64,000 nt of DNA from Pseudoprimorskyibacter insulae. Its GTDB lineage: Bacteria > Pseudomonadota > Alphaproteobacteria > Rhodobacterales > Rhodobacteraceae. Both the position numbers and the translations under genes were made by a program. Positions 35,437-43,836 of the stretch are shown here, piece after piece. The stretch lies in assembly GCF_900302505.1 (NCBI RefSeq), contig NZ_OMOJ01000010.1:28780-92779 (forward strand), written 5' to 3'. Positions within the stretch are counted from its first letter, which is position 1. Each line of letters opens with the position of its first letter. The notes under the pieces were generated by a model that was not told the origin of the DNA, made no database searches, and worked only from the letters and a program-made list of their open reading frames with translations.

Positions 35437-36411
35437 ATGAAACTTCGAATGACCGCAACTATTGCGATGGCTCTTTGGGGCGCGATGTCCAGCATCGCGT
35501 CCGCAGAGTTCGACAACGTGACGCTGCAAATGGCGCACATCTATAACCCCGGCGAGCACTGGGGTGATGTCGCGGATGATTTCAAAGCCCGCGTCGAAGA
35601 GGCATCGGGCGGCACTGTCAAAATCAATATTTCGCCCAGCGGGACCACAGGTGACTGGCCCCAGTCCATTGAAGGCCTGAAGATCGGTACCAACGACATC
35701 GTTCTGCAAAGTGTTGGCGCGCTGGATCGCTATGGCTCGATCGCTGGCATCGAGGCGTTCCCCTATCTGCTGCGTGACGTCGGCCATTTCGAAGCCTTCT
35801 ATTACGGCCCCGTTGGCGCAGAAGTTTTCGATGCAATCGAAGAGCAAACCGGCTTTCACCTGATCGGCGCATCTTACCGTGGTGCGCGGCATCTGTCCGC
35901 CAACCGCGAAGCTGGGACACTGGAACAGCTTGCCGGTCTGAAACTGCGCGTTCCGCCGCTGAAAATGTACCGTGAAACATGGGAAAATCTTGGCGCAAGC
36001 CCGGTTCCCATGGGCTTTGCCGAGGTCTTTACCTCGCTGCAGCACGGCCTGATCGATGGTCAGGAAAACCCGCTTGAAGTGATCCAGAACGTCAGCCTCT
36101 ACGAGGTACAAGATTACGTGATGGAAACGGGTCACGTGATGGGCGCAATGACTTTCATCTTCAACGGCGCACGTTTTGACCAACTGTCGGCAGACACTCA
36201 GACCCTGCTGAAAGAGGCGGGTGAAGCCGCAATGAAAGCCGGAACCGAGCGCATGATCGCGACCGAAGCCGACTTGAAAGCCAACCTCCAGGAAAAAGGT
36301 ATGACCTTTATCGAAGTCGACAAGAAGGCCTTTGCAGCCAAGCTTGACGGCTATGCCAAAGAGTTCCCCGATCTGGAACCGTGGGTCGAGAAGATCCAGG
36401 CAATCGAATAA
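35437..36411 (+). CDS. TRAP transporter solute-binding protein (DctP family)
   Basis: A 324-residue periplasmic binding protein. The signal peptide is MKLRMTATIAMALWGAMSS, cleaved after IASA; GGGAGGA precedes the ATG. The DctP core has AGLKLRVPPLKMYRETWENL, with the conserved Arg that binds the ligand carboxylate, and FAEVFTSLQHGLIDGQENP. The ligand is therefore probably an organic acid. It feeds the DctQM membrane proteins encoded next. Confidence 0.9.
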   Translation: MKLRMTATIAMALWGAMSSIASAEFDNVTLQMAHIYNPGEHWGDVADDFKARVEEASGGTVKINISPSGTTGDWPQSIEGLKIGTNDIVLQSVGALDRYGSIAGIEAFPYLLRDVGHFEAFYYGPVGAEVFDAIEEQTGFHLIGASYRGARHLSANREAGTLEQLAGLKLRVPPLKMYRETWENLGASPVPMGFAEVFTSLQHGLIDGQENPLEVIQNVSLYEVQDYVMETGHVMGAMTFIFNGARFDQLSADTQTLLKEAGEAAMKAGTERMIATEADLKANLQEKGMTFIEVDKKAFAAKLDGYAKEFPDLEPWVEKIQAIE

Positions 36412-36419
36412 TACAAAAT

Positions 36420-36446
36420 GGTGCTCCGGGATTTCCCCGGGGCACC
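36420..36446 (+). promoter_or_regulatory. stem-loop between dctP and dctQ
   Basis: 11-bp stem (GGTGCTCCGGG / CCCGGGGCACC, one G-U pair) with a 5-nt loop and no T-run; positioned to keep binding-protein mRNA in excess. Confidence 0.6.
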
Positions 36447-36479
36447 AGAAACGCTTGCGAAGATTTGCGGAGGGGTGGG

Positions 36480-37004
36480 ATGACTGCACAAAATGAACTG
36501 TCTGCAGATTGGCCAGACAAGATAAGCCGCTGGATAGGCGCACTGCTGAATGTTTTGATCGGGTCGATGCTGTTTGTGATGTGCGCCGTGATCGCGTGGC
36601 AGGTCTTTGCGCGTTACGTCTTGAATAATGCATCATCTTGGTCAGAAGAGGTCGCCCGCATCATGATGACCTGGATCGTCATGATGGGATCGGCCGTGGT
36701 GATTAGATCAGGCGGACATATCACCGTGACGGTGGTGATCGACAGGATGCCGCCCGCCATGCGCCGTGCTGTGCTTTGGATCCGCGACATTGCGATGTTC
36801 CTGACGCTGATCGTCATTGCAAAGAGTGGCTTTGAATTTGCGCAGTTGAACGCGGTCCAACTGTCTGCCGCAATGGACCTGCCTATGGTTTATATTTACG
36901 CAGCACTCTGGATCGGTGCTGGGCTGATGCTGCTGATGCTCTTGCTGGTCCGTTTGCGGCGCGACCGCGCCGACTGGACCGCGGACCCAGACGGCTTCGA
37001 ATAA
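36480..37004 (+). CDS. TRAP transporter small membrane subunit (DctQ family)
   Basis: 174 residues with four predicted helices, starting at MTAQNELS behind GGAGGGGTGGG. Family features are CAVIAWQVFARYVLNNASSW, SEEVARIMMTWIVMMGSAVV and RSGGHITVTVVIDRMP. It forms the membrane complex with DctM. Confidence 0.9.
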   Translation: MTAQNELSADWPDKISRWIGALLNVLIGSMLFVMCAVIAWQVFARYVLNNASSWSEEVARIMMTWIVMMGSAVVIRSGGHITVTVVIDRMPPAMRRAVLWIRDIAMFLTLIVIAKSGFEFAQLNAVQLSAAMDLPMVYIYAALWIGAGLMLLMLLLVRLRRDRADWTADPDGFE

Positions 37005-37014
37005 GGAAACACTC

Positions 37015-38286
37015 ATGGATTCCATCGCCATTCTCTTGGGCTCGACATTTGTTCTGATGCTCTTGGCGCTTCCGATTGCCTTTGCGGTCATCGCAGGTTC
37101 AATCATCACACTTCTGTACATTGGCGGCATCAATCTGATGGCCATTCCGCAGAACCTTTTTTCCGGGTTGGATAGTTTTTCACTGCTGGCCATTCCCTTC
37201 TTTGTTCTGGCCGGCAGTTTAATGACCTCCGGAGGGATCACCGAACGGCTGCTGGCGTTGGCCAATGCGTTGCTTGGGCGGTTTCGGGGTGGTCTTGCCA
37301 TGAGCGCGGTCTTGTCCTCGGCCCTGTTCGCAGGGATCTCGGGCTCGGCCGTGGCCGACACATCGGCACTGGGGCGCATCTTGATCCCGTCGATGATCCG
37401 GTCTGGCTATGCACCTAACTTTTCGGCGGGCCTTTTGGCTGCCGCAAATGTCATGGCCCCAATTATCCCGCCGTCGATCCCCTTTATCGTTGTCGCGACT
37501 TTGACCCACCAATCAATTGGCACCCTGTTTCTGGCAGGCGTCATTCCCGGCTTGTTTTATATGGCTGCGATGATTTTCCTTGCCTGGTGGCTCAGCCGAA
37601 AGCGCGGCTATCCGGTGCAGGAACCGGCCAGCGGACGAGAGATCCTGATGGCACTTCGCGACGCGTTTTTTGCGCTTGCTCTGCCAATTTTTGTATTAGT
37701 CGGCATCCGCAGTGGCGTTTTCAATATCACCGAATGTGCTGTTGTGGCGGCACTCTATGCCTTGTTGGTCGGCACGTTCGTCTATCGTCGAATTACGCTG
37801 CGAGTTCTAGTTGATGCCTTTGCTTCGGCGGCGCGGACTACGGCTGTGATCATGATCGTTGTCGCGGCGGCGCGGCTCTTCAGCTGGGTGCTGGCCTATC
37901 TTGGCATTCCAGGTCTGATTTCGGATTTTGCCTTGGAGAATTTCTCGGATCCTCTGATGTTCCTGTTGGCCATGAACCTTTTGCTGCTGGTCGTGGGTAT
38001 GTTCATCGAGACCAATGCAGCAATTGTGATGCTTGTACCGGTGCTCTATCCAATCGCGCTCAAGCTGGGCGTCGATCCCACGCATTTCTCGGTGCTGGTG
38101 GTCGTCAACCTGTGTATCGGCCTTATCACGCCCCCTGCTGGTCTGTGCCTGAACATTGCGACAATTCTTGCCAAGACCGATCTTGAGGATGGCGTCAAAG
38201 GGGTTCTGCCATTTCTGGCTCTGGCCATTGGGATCCTTGCGATCCTGACTTTCTTCCCGGGACTGTTCTTGTGGTTCGTGGCCTAA
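37015..38286 (+). CDS. TRAP transporter large permease subunit (DctM family)
   Basis: 423 residues with about 12 helices. Diagnostic stretches are IPFFVLAGSLMTSGGITERL, FAGISGSAVADTSALGRIL, ANVMAPIIPPSIPFIVVATL and GLITPPAGLCLNIATILAKT. Imports the acid captured by DctP using the sodium gradient. Last gene of the rightward operon, followed by a strong terminator. Confidence 0.93.
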   Translation: MDSIAILLGSTFVLMLLALPIAFAVIAGSIITLLYIGGINLMAIPQNLFSGLDSFSLLAIPFFVLAGSLMTSGGITERLLALANALLGRFRGGLAMSAVLSSALFAGISGSAVADTSALGRILIPSMIRSGYAPNFSAGLLAAANVMAPIIPPSIPFIVVATLTHQSIGTLFLAGVIPGLFYMAAMIFLAWWLSRKRGYPVQEPASGREILMALRDAFFALALPIFVLVGIRSGVFNITECAVVAALYALLVGTFVYRRITLRVLVDAFASAARTTAVIMIVVAAARLFSWVLAYLGIPGLISDFALENFSDPLMFLLAMNLLLLVVGMFIETNAAIVMLVPVLYPIALKLGVDPTHFSVLVVVNLCIGLITPPAGLCLNIATILAKTDLEDGVKGVLPFLALAIGILAILTFFPGLFLWFVA

Positions 38287-38307
38287 CGGAATGTTGGCCT
38301 TTCCCCT

Positions 38308-38344
38308 CAGAGGCCGCGCTGCGCGGCCTCTGAATGCATTTTGC
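38308..38344 (+). terminator. intrinsic terminator after dctM
   Basis: A perfect 11-bp stem (CAGAGGCCGCG / CGCGGCCTCTG) with a 3-nt loop, followed by AATGCATTTT. It ends the rightward island operon before iclR. Confidence 0.8.
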
Positions 38345-38404
38345 CTCGGACGCAGTAGGTGTTGCGCGGATTGAGAACAGAAAGTTCCCTTTGCCCGGTC
38401 CAAT

Positions 38405-38456
38405 TTGATCTGCCATCGACATCGATCGACTTGATCTGCCATCTACATCGATCGAC
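38405..38456. repeat. tandem 26-bp direct repeat upstream of iclR
   Basis: Two back-to-back copies of a 26-bp unit that begins TTGATCTGCCAT and ends ACATCGATCGAC, with one mismatch (G/T). Each contains the palindrome ATCGAT. It lies between the terminator and the iclR start and may be a regulator-binding region. Confidence 0.8.
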
Positions 38457-38518
38457 GATATTGGACGGAAGAGTAAGTCATTGGTTGCAAACCATTCAAA
38501 GATTGAGGAACATGCCTA

Positions 38519-38537
38519 AAATTCATTCAATGGATTG
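38519..38537. promoter_or_regulatory. operator-like site C in front of iclR
   Basis: On the minus strand it reads CAATCCATTGAATGAATTT. TCCATTGAAT matches the TCCATTGAATA start of site B and resembles site A, about 65-85 bp upstream of the iclR start. It would fit autoregulation. Confidence 0.45.
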
Positions 38538-38602
38538 TCATTCCGGTGTGCAGCCATCTGAATCGCGGTGTGATGAAGTTCGACAGGAAAGTACGGCAGA
38601 TT

Positions 38603-39424
38603 ATGGCCCCAGATACGCGTGAGACCAATCAAGACCGTTCGCAGGCCCCGGTCGGCACAGTAACCCGCACTCTCAGGGTTATTTCGTTGCTGGCGGATCT
38701 GGACGAGCAGTTCACCGTCAAGACCGTTGCAGACGGGTTGAATCTCGCCCCCTCCACGGCGCACCGGCTTTTGAACCAACTGGCCAGCGAAGGGTTTGTC
38801 GTTTCGATTCCGCGCACTCGCAGCTACGAAACTGGCCCCGAATTTTATCGGATTGCCTCGCGGATCTTGGCCAAGGCCACGGCCATCCATCTTGCCGAAC
38901 AGACGATGAAAGAGATCGCTGCGAAATATGATGAGACTGTCGTGTTCGGCCTGCACGATCCCAACCGGCATGCGCTGGTCTTTATCGCGCGTGCCGATGG
39001 CAGCAATGCACTGACCTATCGCATCGAACTGAACAAGCCGTTGTCATTGGTTTGGGGCGCGTCCGGGAAAGCGGCACTTGCCTATGTGTCCGACGACGAG
39101 GTGGCTGCTGCTTTGGAGGCCGAGGGGCGCTCTCCCGCCAGCAACGCCCCGCCGCCGACATTAGTAGAGCTTGCGGCCCAACTGCATGCGGTCCGCGAAA
39201 AAGGATTTGCCATCAGCAAGGGCGAAAAGCTTGCGGGGGCCCGCGGCATTGCGGCGCCGGTTTTCGGCCCGGGGGGTCTGGTAGGGTCTATCTGCCTGAC
39301 CTCTCCGGCATCTCAGCTTGAAGCAAGCGGTGTAGATATCGAATCCATAGGTCAGGACATCGCACAATACTGTGCCCAGCTTTCGCACACCTTAGGCGGC
39401 AACGTGCCGGGCAAGCCGGGATAA
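38603..39424 (+). CDS. IclR-family transcriptional regulator
   Basis: 273 residues from MAPDTRETNQ; upstream in-frame ATG codons at 38573 and 38546 are possible but lack ribosome sites. N-terminal winged HTH: FTVKTVADGLNLAPSTAHRL followed by LLNQLASEGFV. The C-terminal IclR effector domain has FGLHDPNRHALVFIAR, LVWGASGKAALAY and GARGIAAPVFGPGGLVGSIC. It lies between the two converging operons and is the only regulator inside the island, so it is the obvious candidate for binding sites A, B and C. Confidence 0.9.
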   Translation: MAPDTRETNQDRSQAPVGTVTRTLRVISLLADLDEQFTVKTVADGLNLAPSTAHRLLNQLASEGFVVSIPRTRSYETGPEFYRIASRILAKATAIHLAEQTMKEIAAKYDETVVFGLHDPNRHALVFIARADGSNALTYRIELNKPLSLVWGASGKAALAYVSDDEVAAALEAEGRSPASNAPPPTLVELAAQLHAVREKGFAISKGEKLAGARGIAAPVFGPGGLVGSICLTSPASQLEASGVDIESIGQDIAQYCAQLSHTLGGNVPGKPG

Positions 39425-39457
39425 TTCCGGCACCCGGCACTTTGCGCGTTCAGGCAA

Positions 39458-40288
39458 TCAGGCGTAACAACCCTCGGTCGATTTGCGCAACGTGGCGAAC
39501 TGGTCAAGGTCGTGACCAAACCAAACCTGCGCGTTATGGCGGGTTTCCAGTTCTCGAATGCGGCGAACGGTGCGCATTGCGCCAACTGAGTCTTTGACCA
39601 CACCCGGCATTTGAACAGGATCACGGTAGTTCGCAGCTGTATAAACAGCATCAGACGTCAAGATCACGTTTCCTGTCTCAGGCAGTTCGACCCGCAAGCC
39701 AAGCATGCCATCGGCATGGCCCGGTCCGAAATTCAAGATCTCGACGCCATCGGCCAGCATCAGGTCGCCCTCATCAGGTTCGACCAACCGCCAGTTCAGA
39801 TCCGTATGGGTCCAGCGCTCGATGTCTTTGCGAACATAGGGCGTGTTGTCCTGTCGCATTCCATAGGCACTGAGCGCGGCAGCAAACTCATTCCTGTGAA
39901 CGATCAGCTGTGACTTCTTGAAATACTCAACACATCCGGCGTGATCGTTATGCAGATGTGACAGCACCGCGTAGCGAATATCATCCGGGCCAATCCCCAT
40001 TTGTTCTAGCCGGTTCGGTAGCTGGCATTCTTCGCCGCCGGAATAGGGGCACAATTCTTGCAAGAACGGGTCCCAACGCCCTTGCTCGCCCATGGCATTC
40101 GGATTGCAGCCGACATCGAACAAAATATGCCCATCGGTGTGGTGGATACAGTAGCTCGATACTGGGACATCAATCAGTTTGTGCTGCGCATGGGGATTGC
40201 TGTGCGTTGCCAATGAGCTGTTCCCAACCATCAGGTTTTGATCCAGCGTCAATCGTCCCAAGTCCAGGACATCCATTGTCGTATGCAT
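39458..40288 (-). CDS. metallo-beta-lactamase-fold hydrolase, N-acyl-homoserine-lactonase-like
   Basis: 276 residues. The metal site SHLHNDHAGCVEYF (H-x-H-x-D-H) lies near residue 110, a further His in GPGHADGMLGL and an Asp in LTSDAVY; VSSYCIHHTDGHILFDVGCN is the typical N-terminal half of AttM/AiiA-like lactonases. It is the last gene of the ABC importer operon, 31 bp after livF. In this context it more likely opens a lactone formed in, or imported for, the island's pathway than quenches quorum signals. Confidence 0.85.
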   Translation of the reverse strand: MHTTMDVLDLGRLTLDQNLMVGNSSLATHSNPHAQHKLIDVPVSSYCIHHTDGHILFDVGCNPNAMGEQGRWDPFLQELCPYSGGEECQLPNRLEQMGIGPDDIRYAVLSHLHNDHAGCVEYFKKSQLIVHRNEFAAALSAYGMRQDNTPYVRKDIERWTHTDLNWRLVEPDEGDLMLADGVEILNFGPGHADGMLGLRVELPETGNVILTSDAVYTAANYRDPVQMPGVVKDSVGAMRTVRRIRELETRHNAQVWFGHDLDQFATLRKSTEGCYA

Positions 40289-40319
40289 CGGTCTTTCCTT
40301 TCGGTTCTACTCTTTTGGG

Positions 40320-41027
40320 TTACATCCCAAGATATGCAACACGGACTTCATCGCTGCTCGCCAGTTCCTTTGTCGATCCGCTGACGGTAATTCGGCCCGA
40401 TTCCAGCAGGTATCCCCGATCCGCGACCCCCAGTGCCATGACAGCGTTTTGTTCGACGATCAGCGTCGTCAAGCTGCGGTCCTGGCGCAGTGCGTGCACG
40501 ACATCAGCCAGTTCATCGACCATCCGGGGGGAAAGCCCGGATGAAGGTTCGTCCAGGAGCAAAAGCTTGGGTCGCGAGATCAGGGCGCGGCCAAAGGCCA
40601 GCATCTTCTGTTCTCCACCGCTCAGCGATCCAGCCTTTTGGCTGGCGCGCTTGCGCAGAATTGGAAAATAAGTGTGGATACGATCAATCATATCGCTGTG
40701 GTCCATACCGTTTTTATGACGATAGGTTCCAAGCAAAAGATTTTCATGCACCGACATGTCGGGGAACAAGTGCGAGCGCTGTGCCACCTGTGCCACCCCG
40801 AAACGTGAAATCACATGCGGCGGTTTTCCGGTCAGATCGACACCGTCGACACTGAAAGTTCCGCCGATGGTGGGGTTGATGCCTGACAGAGCCATCATAA
40901 GCGAGGTTTTCCCAGCTCCGTTCGGCCCGATGAGAGTGACAACCTCGTGCTCTGCGATCTCAAGTGAAATGTCATGCAGCACACGTACCTTGCCATAGGC
41001 CAGATCAAGGTTCGAAATATCAAGCAT
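40320..41027 (-). CDS. branched-chain-amino-acid-type ABC importer ATPase (LivF-like)
   Basis: A 235-residue ATPase with Walker A GPNGAGKTSLMMALSG, signature LSGGEQKMLAFGRAL and Walker B LLLDEPSSGLSP. It overlaps livG by 8 bp. The family also serves aromatic and alicyclic acids, urea and amides, so the ligand is open. Confidence 0.92.
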   Translation of the reverse strand: MLDISNLDLAYGKVRVLHDISLEIAEHEVVTLIGPNGAGKTSLMMALSGINPTIGGTFSVDGVDLTGKPPHVISRFGVAQVAQRSHLFPDMSVHENLLLGTYRHKNGMDHSDMIDRIHTYFPILRKRASQKAGSLSGGEQKMLAFGRALISRPKLLLLDEPSSGLSPRMVDELADVVHALRQDRSLTTLIVEQNAVMALGVADRGYLLESGRITVSGSTKELASSDEVRVAYLGM

Positions 41028-41832
41028 GCGCGTGCTCCTCAGGGTGGTCCTGTTTCACGTCACGGCCCAGATAGATTTCCCTGACCTTCGGATTTGCAAC
41101 GATCTCTTCCGGGCTGCCTTCGGCGTATTTGCGTCCGTAATCCAGAACGCAGATGCGCGCGCACAGTTTCATAACAAAGCGTGTGTTGTGTTCGATCAGG
41201 ATGATTGTGATGCCCTGCTGGTTAAGCGTCTGGATCAGCACGCCTAGGTCTGCTGTCTCCGAGGGGCTCAGGCCCGCGGCCGGTTCGTCCAGCAACAACA
41301 TCGTCGGGCGGGTTGCGATTGCCATAGCGATTTCTAGCCGGCGCTGCTGCACAAAGCTGAGCGCATCGACAGACGCTTGCTCGGTCCCTGCAAGGCCAAC
41401 CGTCGCAAGGATGCGGCGTGCCTCGTCGCGCAACTGGTCCAGTTCCTCGCGATAGCCTTTAGTATAGAATACTGACGCCAAAAGGCCCTTTTTGACATGC
41501 AGATGCGCGCCAACAAGCATGGTGTCGATAACGGTCAGCCCGGCGAACAGATTGGTCAATTGAAACGTCCGCGCCAAACCGCGCTTCGCCATATCAAATG
41601 GCTTGAGTTTGGTGACATCCTCGCCCTTGAAAAAGACGCGACCCGATGTCGGCGTCAACGCGCCACTCAGAAGGTTGAAAGATGTACTTTTGCCGGCACC
41701 GTTCGGGCCGATCAGACCAAATATCTCGCCTTTGCGCACCTCGATATCCAGCGCGTCTACGGCCTTAAGGCCGCCGAACTGGATGCCCAGTCCTTGCGTC
41801 TTCAAAAGCGTTTCGGAAGGTGTCATGTCCAT
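41020..41832 (-). CDS. branched-chain-amino-acid-type ABC importer ATPase (LivG-like)
   Basis: 270 residues from the ATG at 41832 (an in-frame TTG at 41838 and ATG at 41826 are alternatives). Walker A is GPNGAGKSTSFNLLSG, signature LSFVQQRRLEIAMAIA (degenerate, as usual in LivG), Walker B LLLDEPAAGLSP, and the C-terminal DYGRKYAEGSPEEIV. Works with LivF under the LivHM channel. Confidence 0.92.
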   Translation of the reverse strand: MDMTPSETLLKTQGLGIQFGGLKAVDALDIEVRKGEIFGLIGPNGAGKSTSFNLLSGALTPTSGRVFFKGEDVTKLKPFDMAKRGLARTFQLTNLFAGLTVIDTMLVGAHLHVKKGLLASVFYTKGYREELDQLRDEARRILATVGLAGTEQASVDALSFVQQRRLEIAMAIATRPTMLLLDEPAAGLSPSETADLGVLIQTLNQQGITIILIEHNTRFVMKLCARICVLDYGRKYAEGSPEEIVANPKVREIYLGRDVKQDHPEEHAHA

Positions 41833-41842
41833 TGCCAATCGC

Positions 41843-42874
41843 CTATTTGGTCTTGGTGGTAAGTGAGTTTGGTGTCAGCGCGCCTGCATCCTTGCCTTTG
41901 GAACGCATCCACGATGTCAATGAGTCTTGTAGCGACGGGATAATCCCCTTAGGCAGGACTAGGATTGTCACCAGCAGCAACGCCCCAAAGATGATGGTCC
42001 GCCATTCCTGAGCAAACGAAAGAAACTCGGGGACAAAGACGAAGATCCATGCACCAACAACAGGACCGATAAGCGAGCGCGAGCCGCCGACGACCACCAT
42101 GACCAAAAGCCAGAACATATAGTACAGACCCAGGCTTTGCGGACCGACTTGGCCGCTGAAATGTGCAAAGATCACCCCAGCCACACCGGCAAGCGCGCTG
42201 GCAAGCGTGAATGCAGCAACGTAATGCCAATAAGGGTTGATCCCAAGCGCGCTGGATTGTTGTTCATTGTCCCGGATCGCAGCAACCGCGCGGCCGTTGC
42301 GGGACCGGCGCCACGCATGCACGACATAGGCGCTCAGGCAGAGAATAGCCAATGCGACGTAATACGACCCCAGCTCGCTATAAAGCGGGACCCAGCCGTT
42401 GGTGGAACTGTAATAGCTGACAGGAGGCACCATCGGAATTCCACTGATCCCGCCAGATAGCTCGTACCAGCTGGTCATGACGACCTGAATAACTTGACCA
42501 ACGCCAAGCGTAATAATCGCCAGATACAGCCCGCGCGCCCGTTTCAGCGCAATGAGCGCCACGATAAAACCCAGCAACGTTGAAAACAGGATGCCGAACA
42601 CCATCGACGGGCCAACAGGCATATCCAATTTTACGCTAAGGATCGCGGTCACATAGGCGCTCATCCCGAATAGGGCCTGATGGCCAAAGGAAAACTGACC
42701 CATGTCGCCGATGATGATATCCAGGCTGATCGCCAAAGTGCCGAAAATTAGCGTCAAAACAAGTAGGTAACGCCAATATGGGTCGTTCATCGCAAGCGGA
42801 AGCACAGATGCGACAGTGATCACCGCAAGCCAGACCAGAGGGCGTTTTGATTGAGAAGTGAGGATCTTATGCAT
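41843..42874 (-). CDS. branched-chain-amino-acid-type ABC importer permease (LivM-like)
   Basis: 343 residues with about ten helices. Typical stretches are YLLVLTLIFGTLAISLDIII, GHQALFGMSAYVTAIL, GRAVAAIRDNEQQSSALGIN and WLLVMVVVGGSRSLIGPVVG. Overlaps livH by 8 bp. Confidence 0.92.
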   Translation of the reverse strand: MHKILTSQSKRPLVWLAVITVASVLPLAMNDPYWRYLLVLTLIFGTLAISLDIIIGDMGQFSFGHQALFGMSAYVTAILSVKLDMPVGPSMVFGILFSTLLGFIVALIALKRARGLYLAIITLGVGQVIQVVMTSWYELSGGISGIPMVPPVSYYSSTNGWVPLYSELGSYYVALAILCLSAYVVHAWRRSRNGRAVAAIRDNEQQSSALGINPYWHYVAAFTLASALAGVAGVIFAHFSGQVGPQSLGLYYMFWLLVMVVVGGSRSLIGPVVGAWIFVFVPEFLSFAQEWRTIIFGALLLVTILVLPKGIIPSLQDSLTSWMRSKGKDAGALTPNSLTTKTK

Positions 42875-43724
42875 TCTTGAAAATTCCTTGCGGCCGGATA
42901 AGACACATCAGAACAAGCAGGCTGAAAGCAAAGGCGCTTGTATAGGCGGTCGAGACGTATTGGCCGAACAATGCTTCGGATACACCCAACCCAAGCCCAA
43001 CCAAAACCGCACCGCGGGCGCTGCCCATCCCGGCAACGATGATGACCGCGAACCCTTTGAGCAGGATATTCTCGCCCATTGTCGGGAAGGCTGACCAGAT
43101 TGGCCCAATAATGCCGCCGGCAATAGCGGCAAGCGCGCCCGACACGGCAATGGTGATCGAGTAAATCGCGCGGACATTGATCCCGATCAGTGCCGCACCG
43201 GTCTCGTCTTGCGCGACCGCGCGCATGATTCTTCCCGTAGCCGTCTTTTCGATAAAGAACCAAAGCGCGACCAATGCCACGATACCAATCAGCGACAATA
43301 CCAACGCAGTCTGGGAAATCGTGACGCCAGCAAATGTGTACTGGCCCGAAAACGGCGTCGGAATAATCCTGGTGTCGGTGTTCCAGACAATGGTCGCAAG
43401 GTTTACCATAATCACACTGATCGCCATGCTCGAGATCATGACGTTCAGTGGTTGGGTATTGAGCAGTGGCTGGACCGCGATGCGGTCAAATATGACCGAG
43501 AACAAGGCGACTATTGCCGCCGCGAATATCAGGGCCAGAAAGAACGGCACATGCAGCACCGCCGTCATCGTGAATATCAGCATGGCGCCCATCATGAAGA
43601 ATTCGCCATGCGCCATGTTGATGACCCGCATCATCCCGAAAATGAGCGTCAGCCCCATCGCAAAAATGCTGTAGCCCATACCAACGACAAGGCCGTTCAC
43701 GACCTGCTGCCCGAAAGTCCACAT
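42867..43724 (-). CDS. branched-chain-amino-acid-type ABC importer permease (LivH-like)
   Basis: 285 residues. Diagnostic stretches are GMGYSIFAMGLTLIFGMMRV, INMAHGEFFMMGAM, MRAVAQDETGAALIGINVRA and KGFAVIIVAGMGSARGAVLV. It is separated from the binding-protein gene by 112 bp containing a stem-loop. Confidence 0.92.
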   Translation of the reverse strand: MWTFGQQVVNGLVVGMGYSIFAMGLTLIFGMMRVINMAHGEFFMMGAMLIFTMTAVLHVPFFLALIFAAAIVALFSVIFDRIAVQPLLNTQPLNVMISSMAISVIMVNLATIVWNTDTRIIPTPFSGQYTFAGVTISQTALVLSLIGIVALVALWFFIEKTATGRIMRAVAQDETGAALIGINVRAIYSITIAVSGALAAIAGGIIGPIWSAFPTMGENILLKGFAVIIVAGMGSARGAVLVGLGLGVSEALFGQYVSTAYTSAFAFSLLVLMCLIRPQGIFKNA

Positions 43725-43778
43725 TCTCGTTTTCCTGATCAGATTTCGTCTACACCCATGCCTTTAAAAGAACTGGTG

Positions 43779-43806
43779 CCGGGGAGGCAGATGTCCGCCT
43801 CTCCGG
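43779..43806 (-). promoter_or_regulatory. stem-loop between livK-like and livH-like genes
   Basis: 10-bp stem (CCGGGGAGGC / GCCTCTCCGG on the plus strand, one G-U pair) with an 8-nt loop and no T-run in the transcribed direction. Confidence 0.55.
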
Positions 43807-43836
43807 TCCATTATCGGCTGGGTGCCAAGGCGGGCT

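Noticed and set aside
38405..38456. CRISPR array
   Set aside because: Only two copies, directly adjacent without spacers, and no cas gene nearby.
39458..40288. Quorum-quenching locus
   Set aside because: The lactonase-like gene is embedded in an importer operon under the island's shared operator, and no LuxI/LuxR-type gene is in the window.
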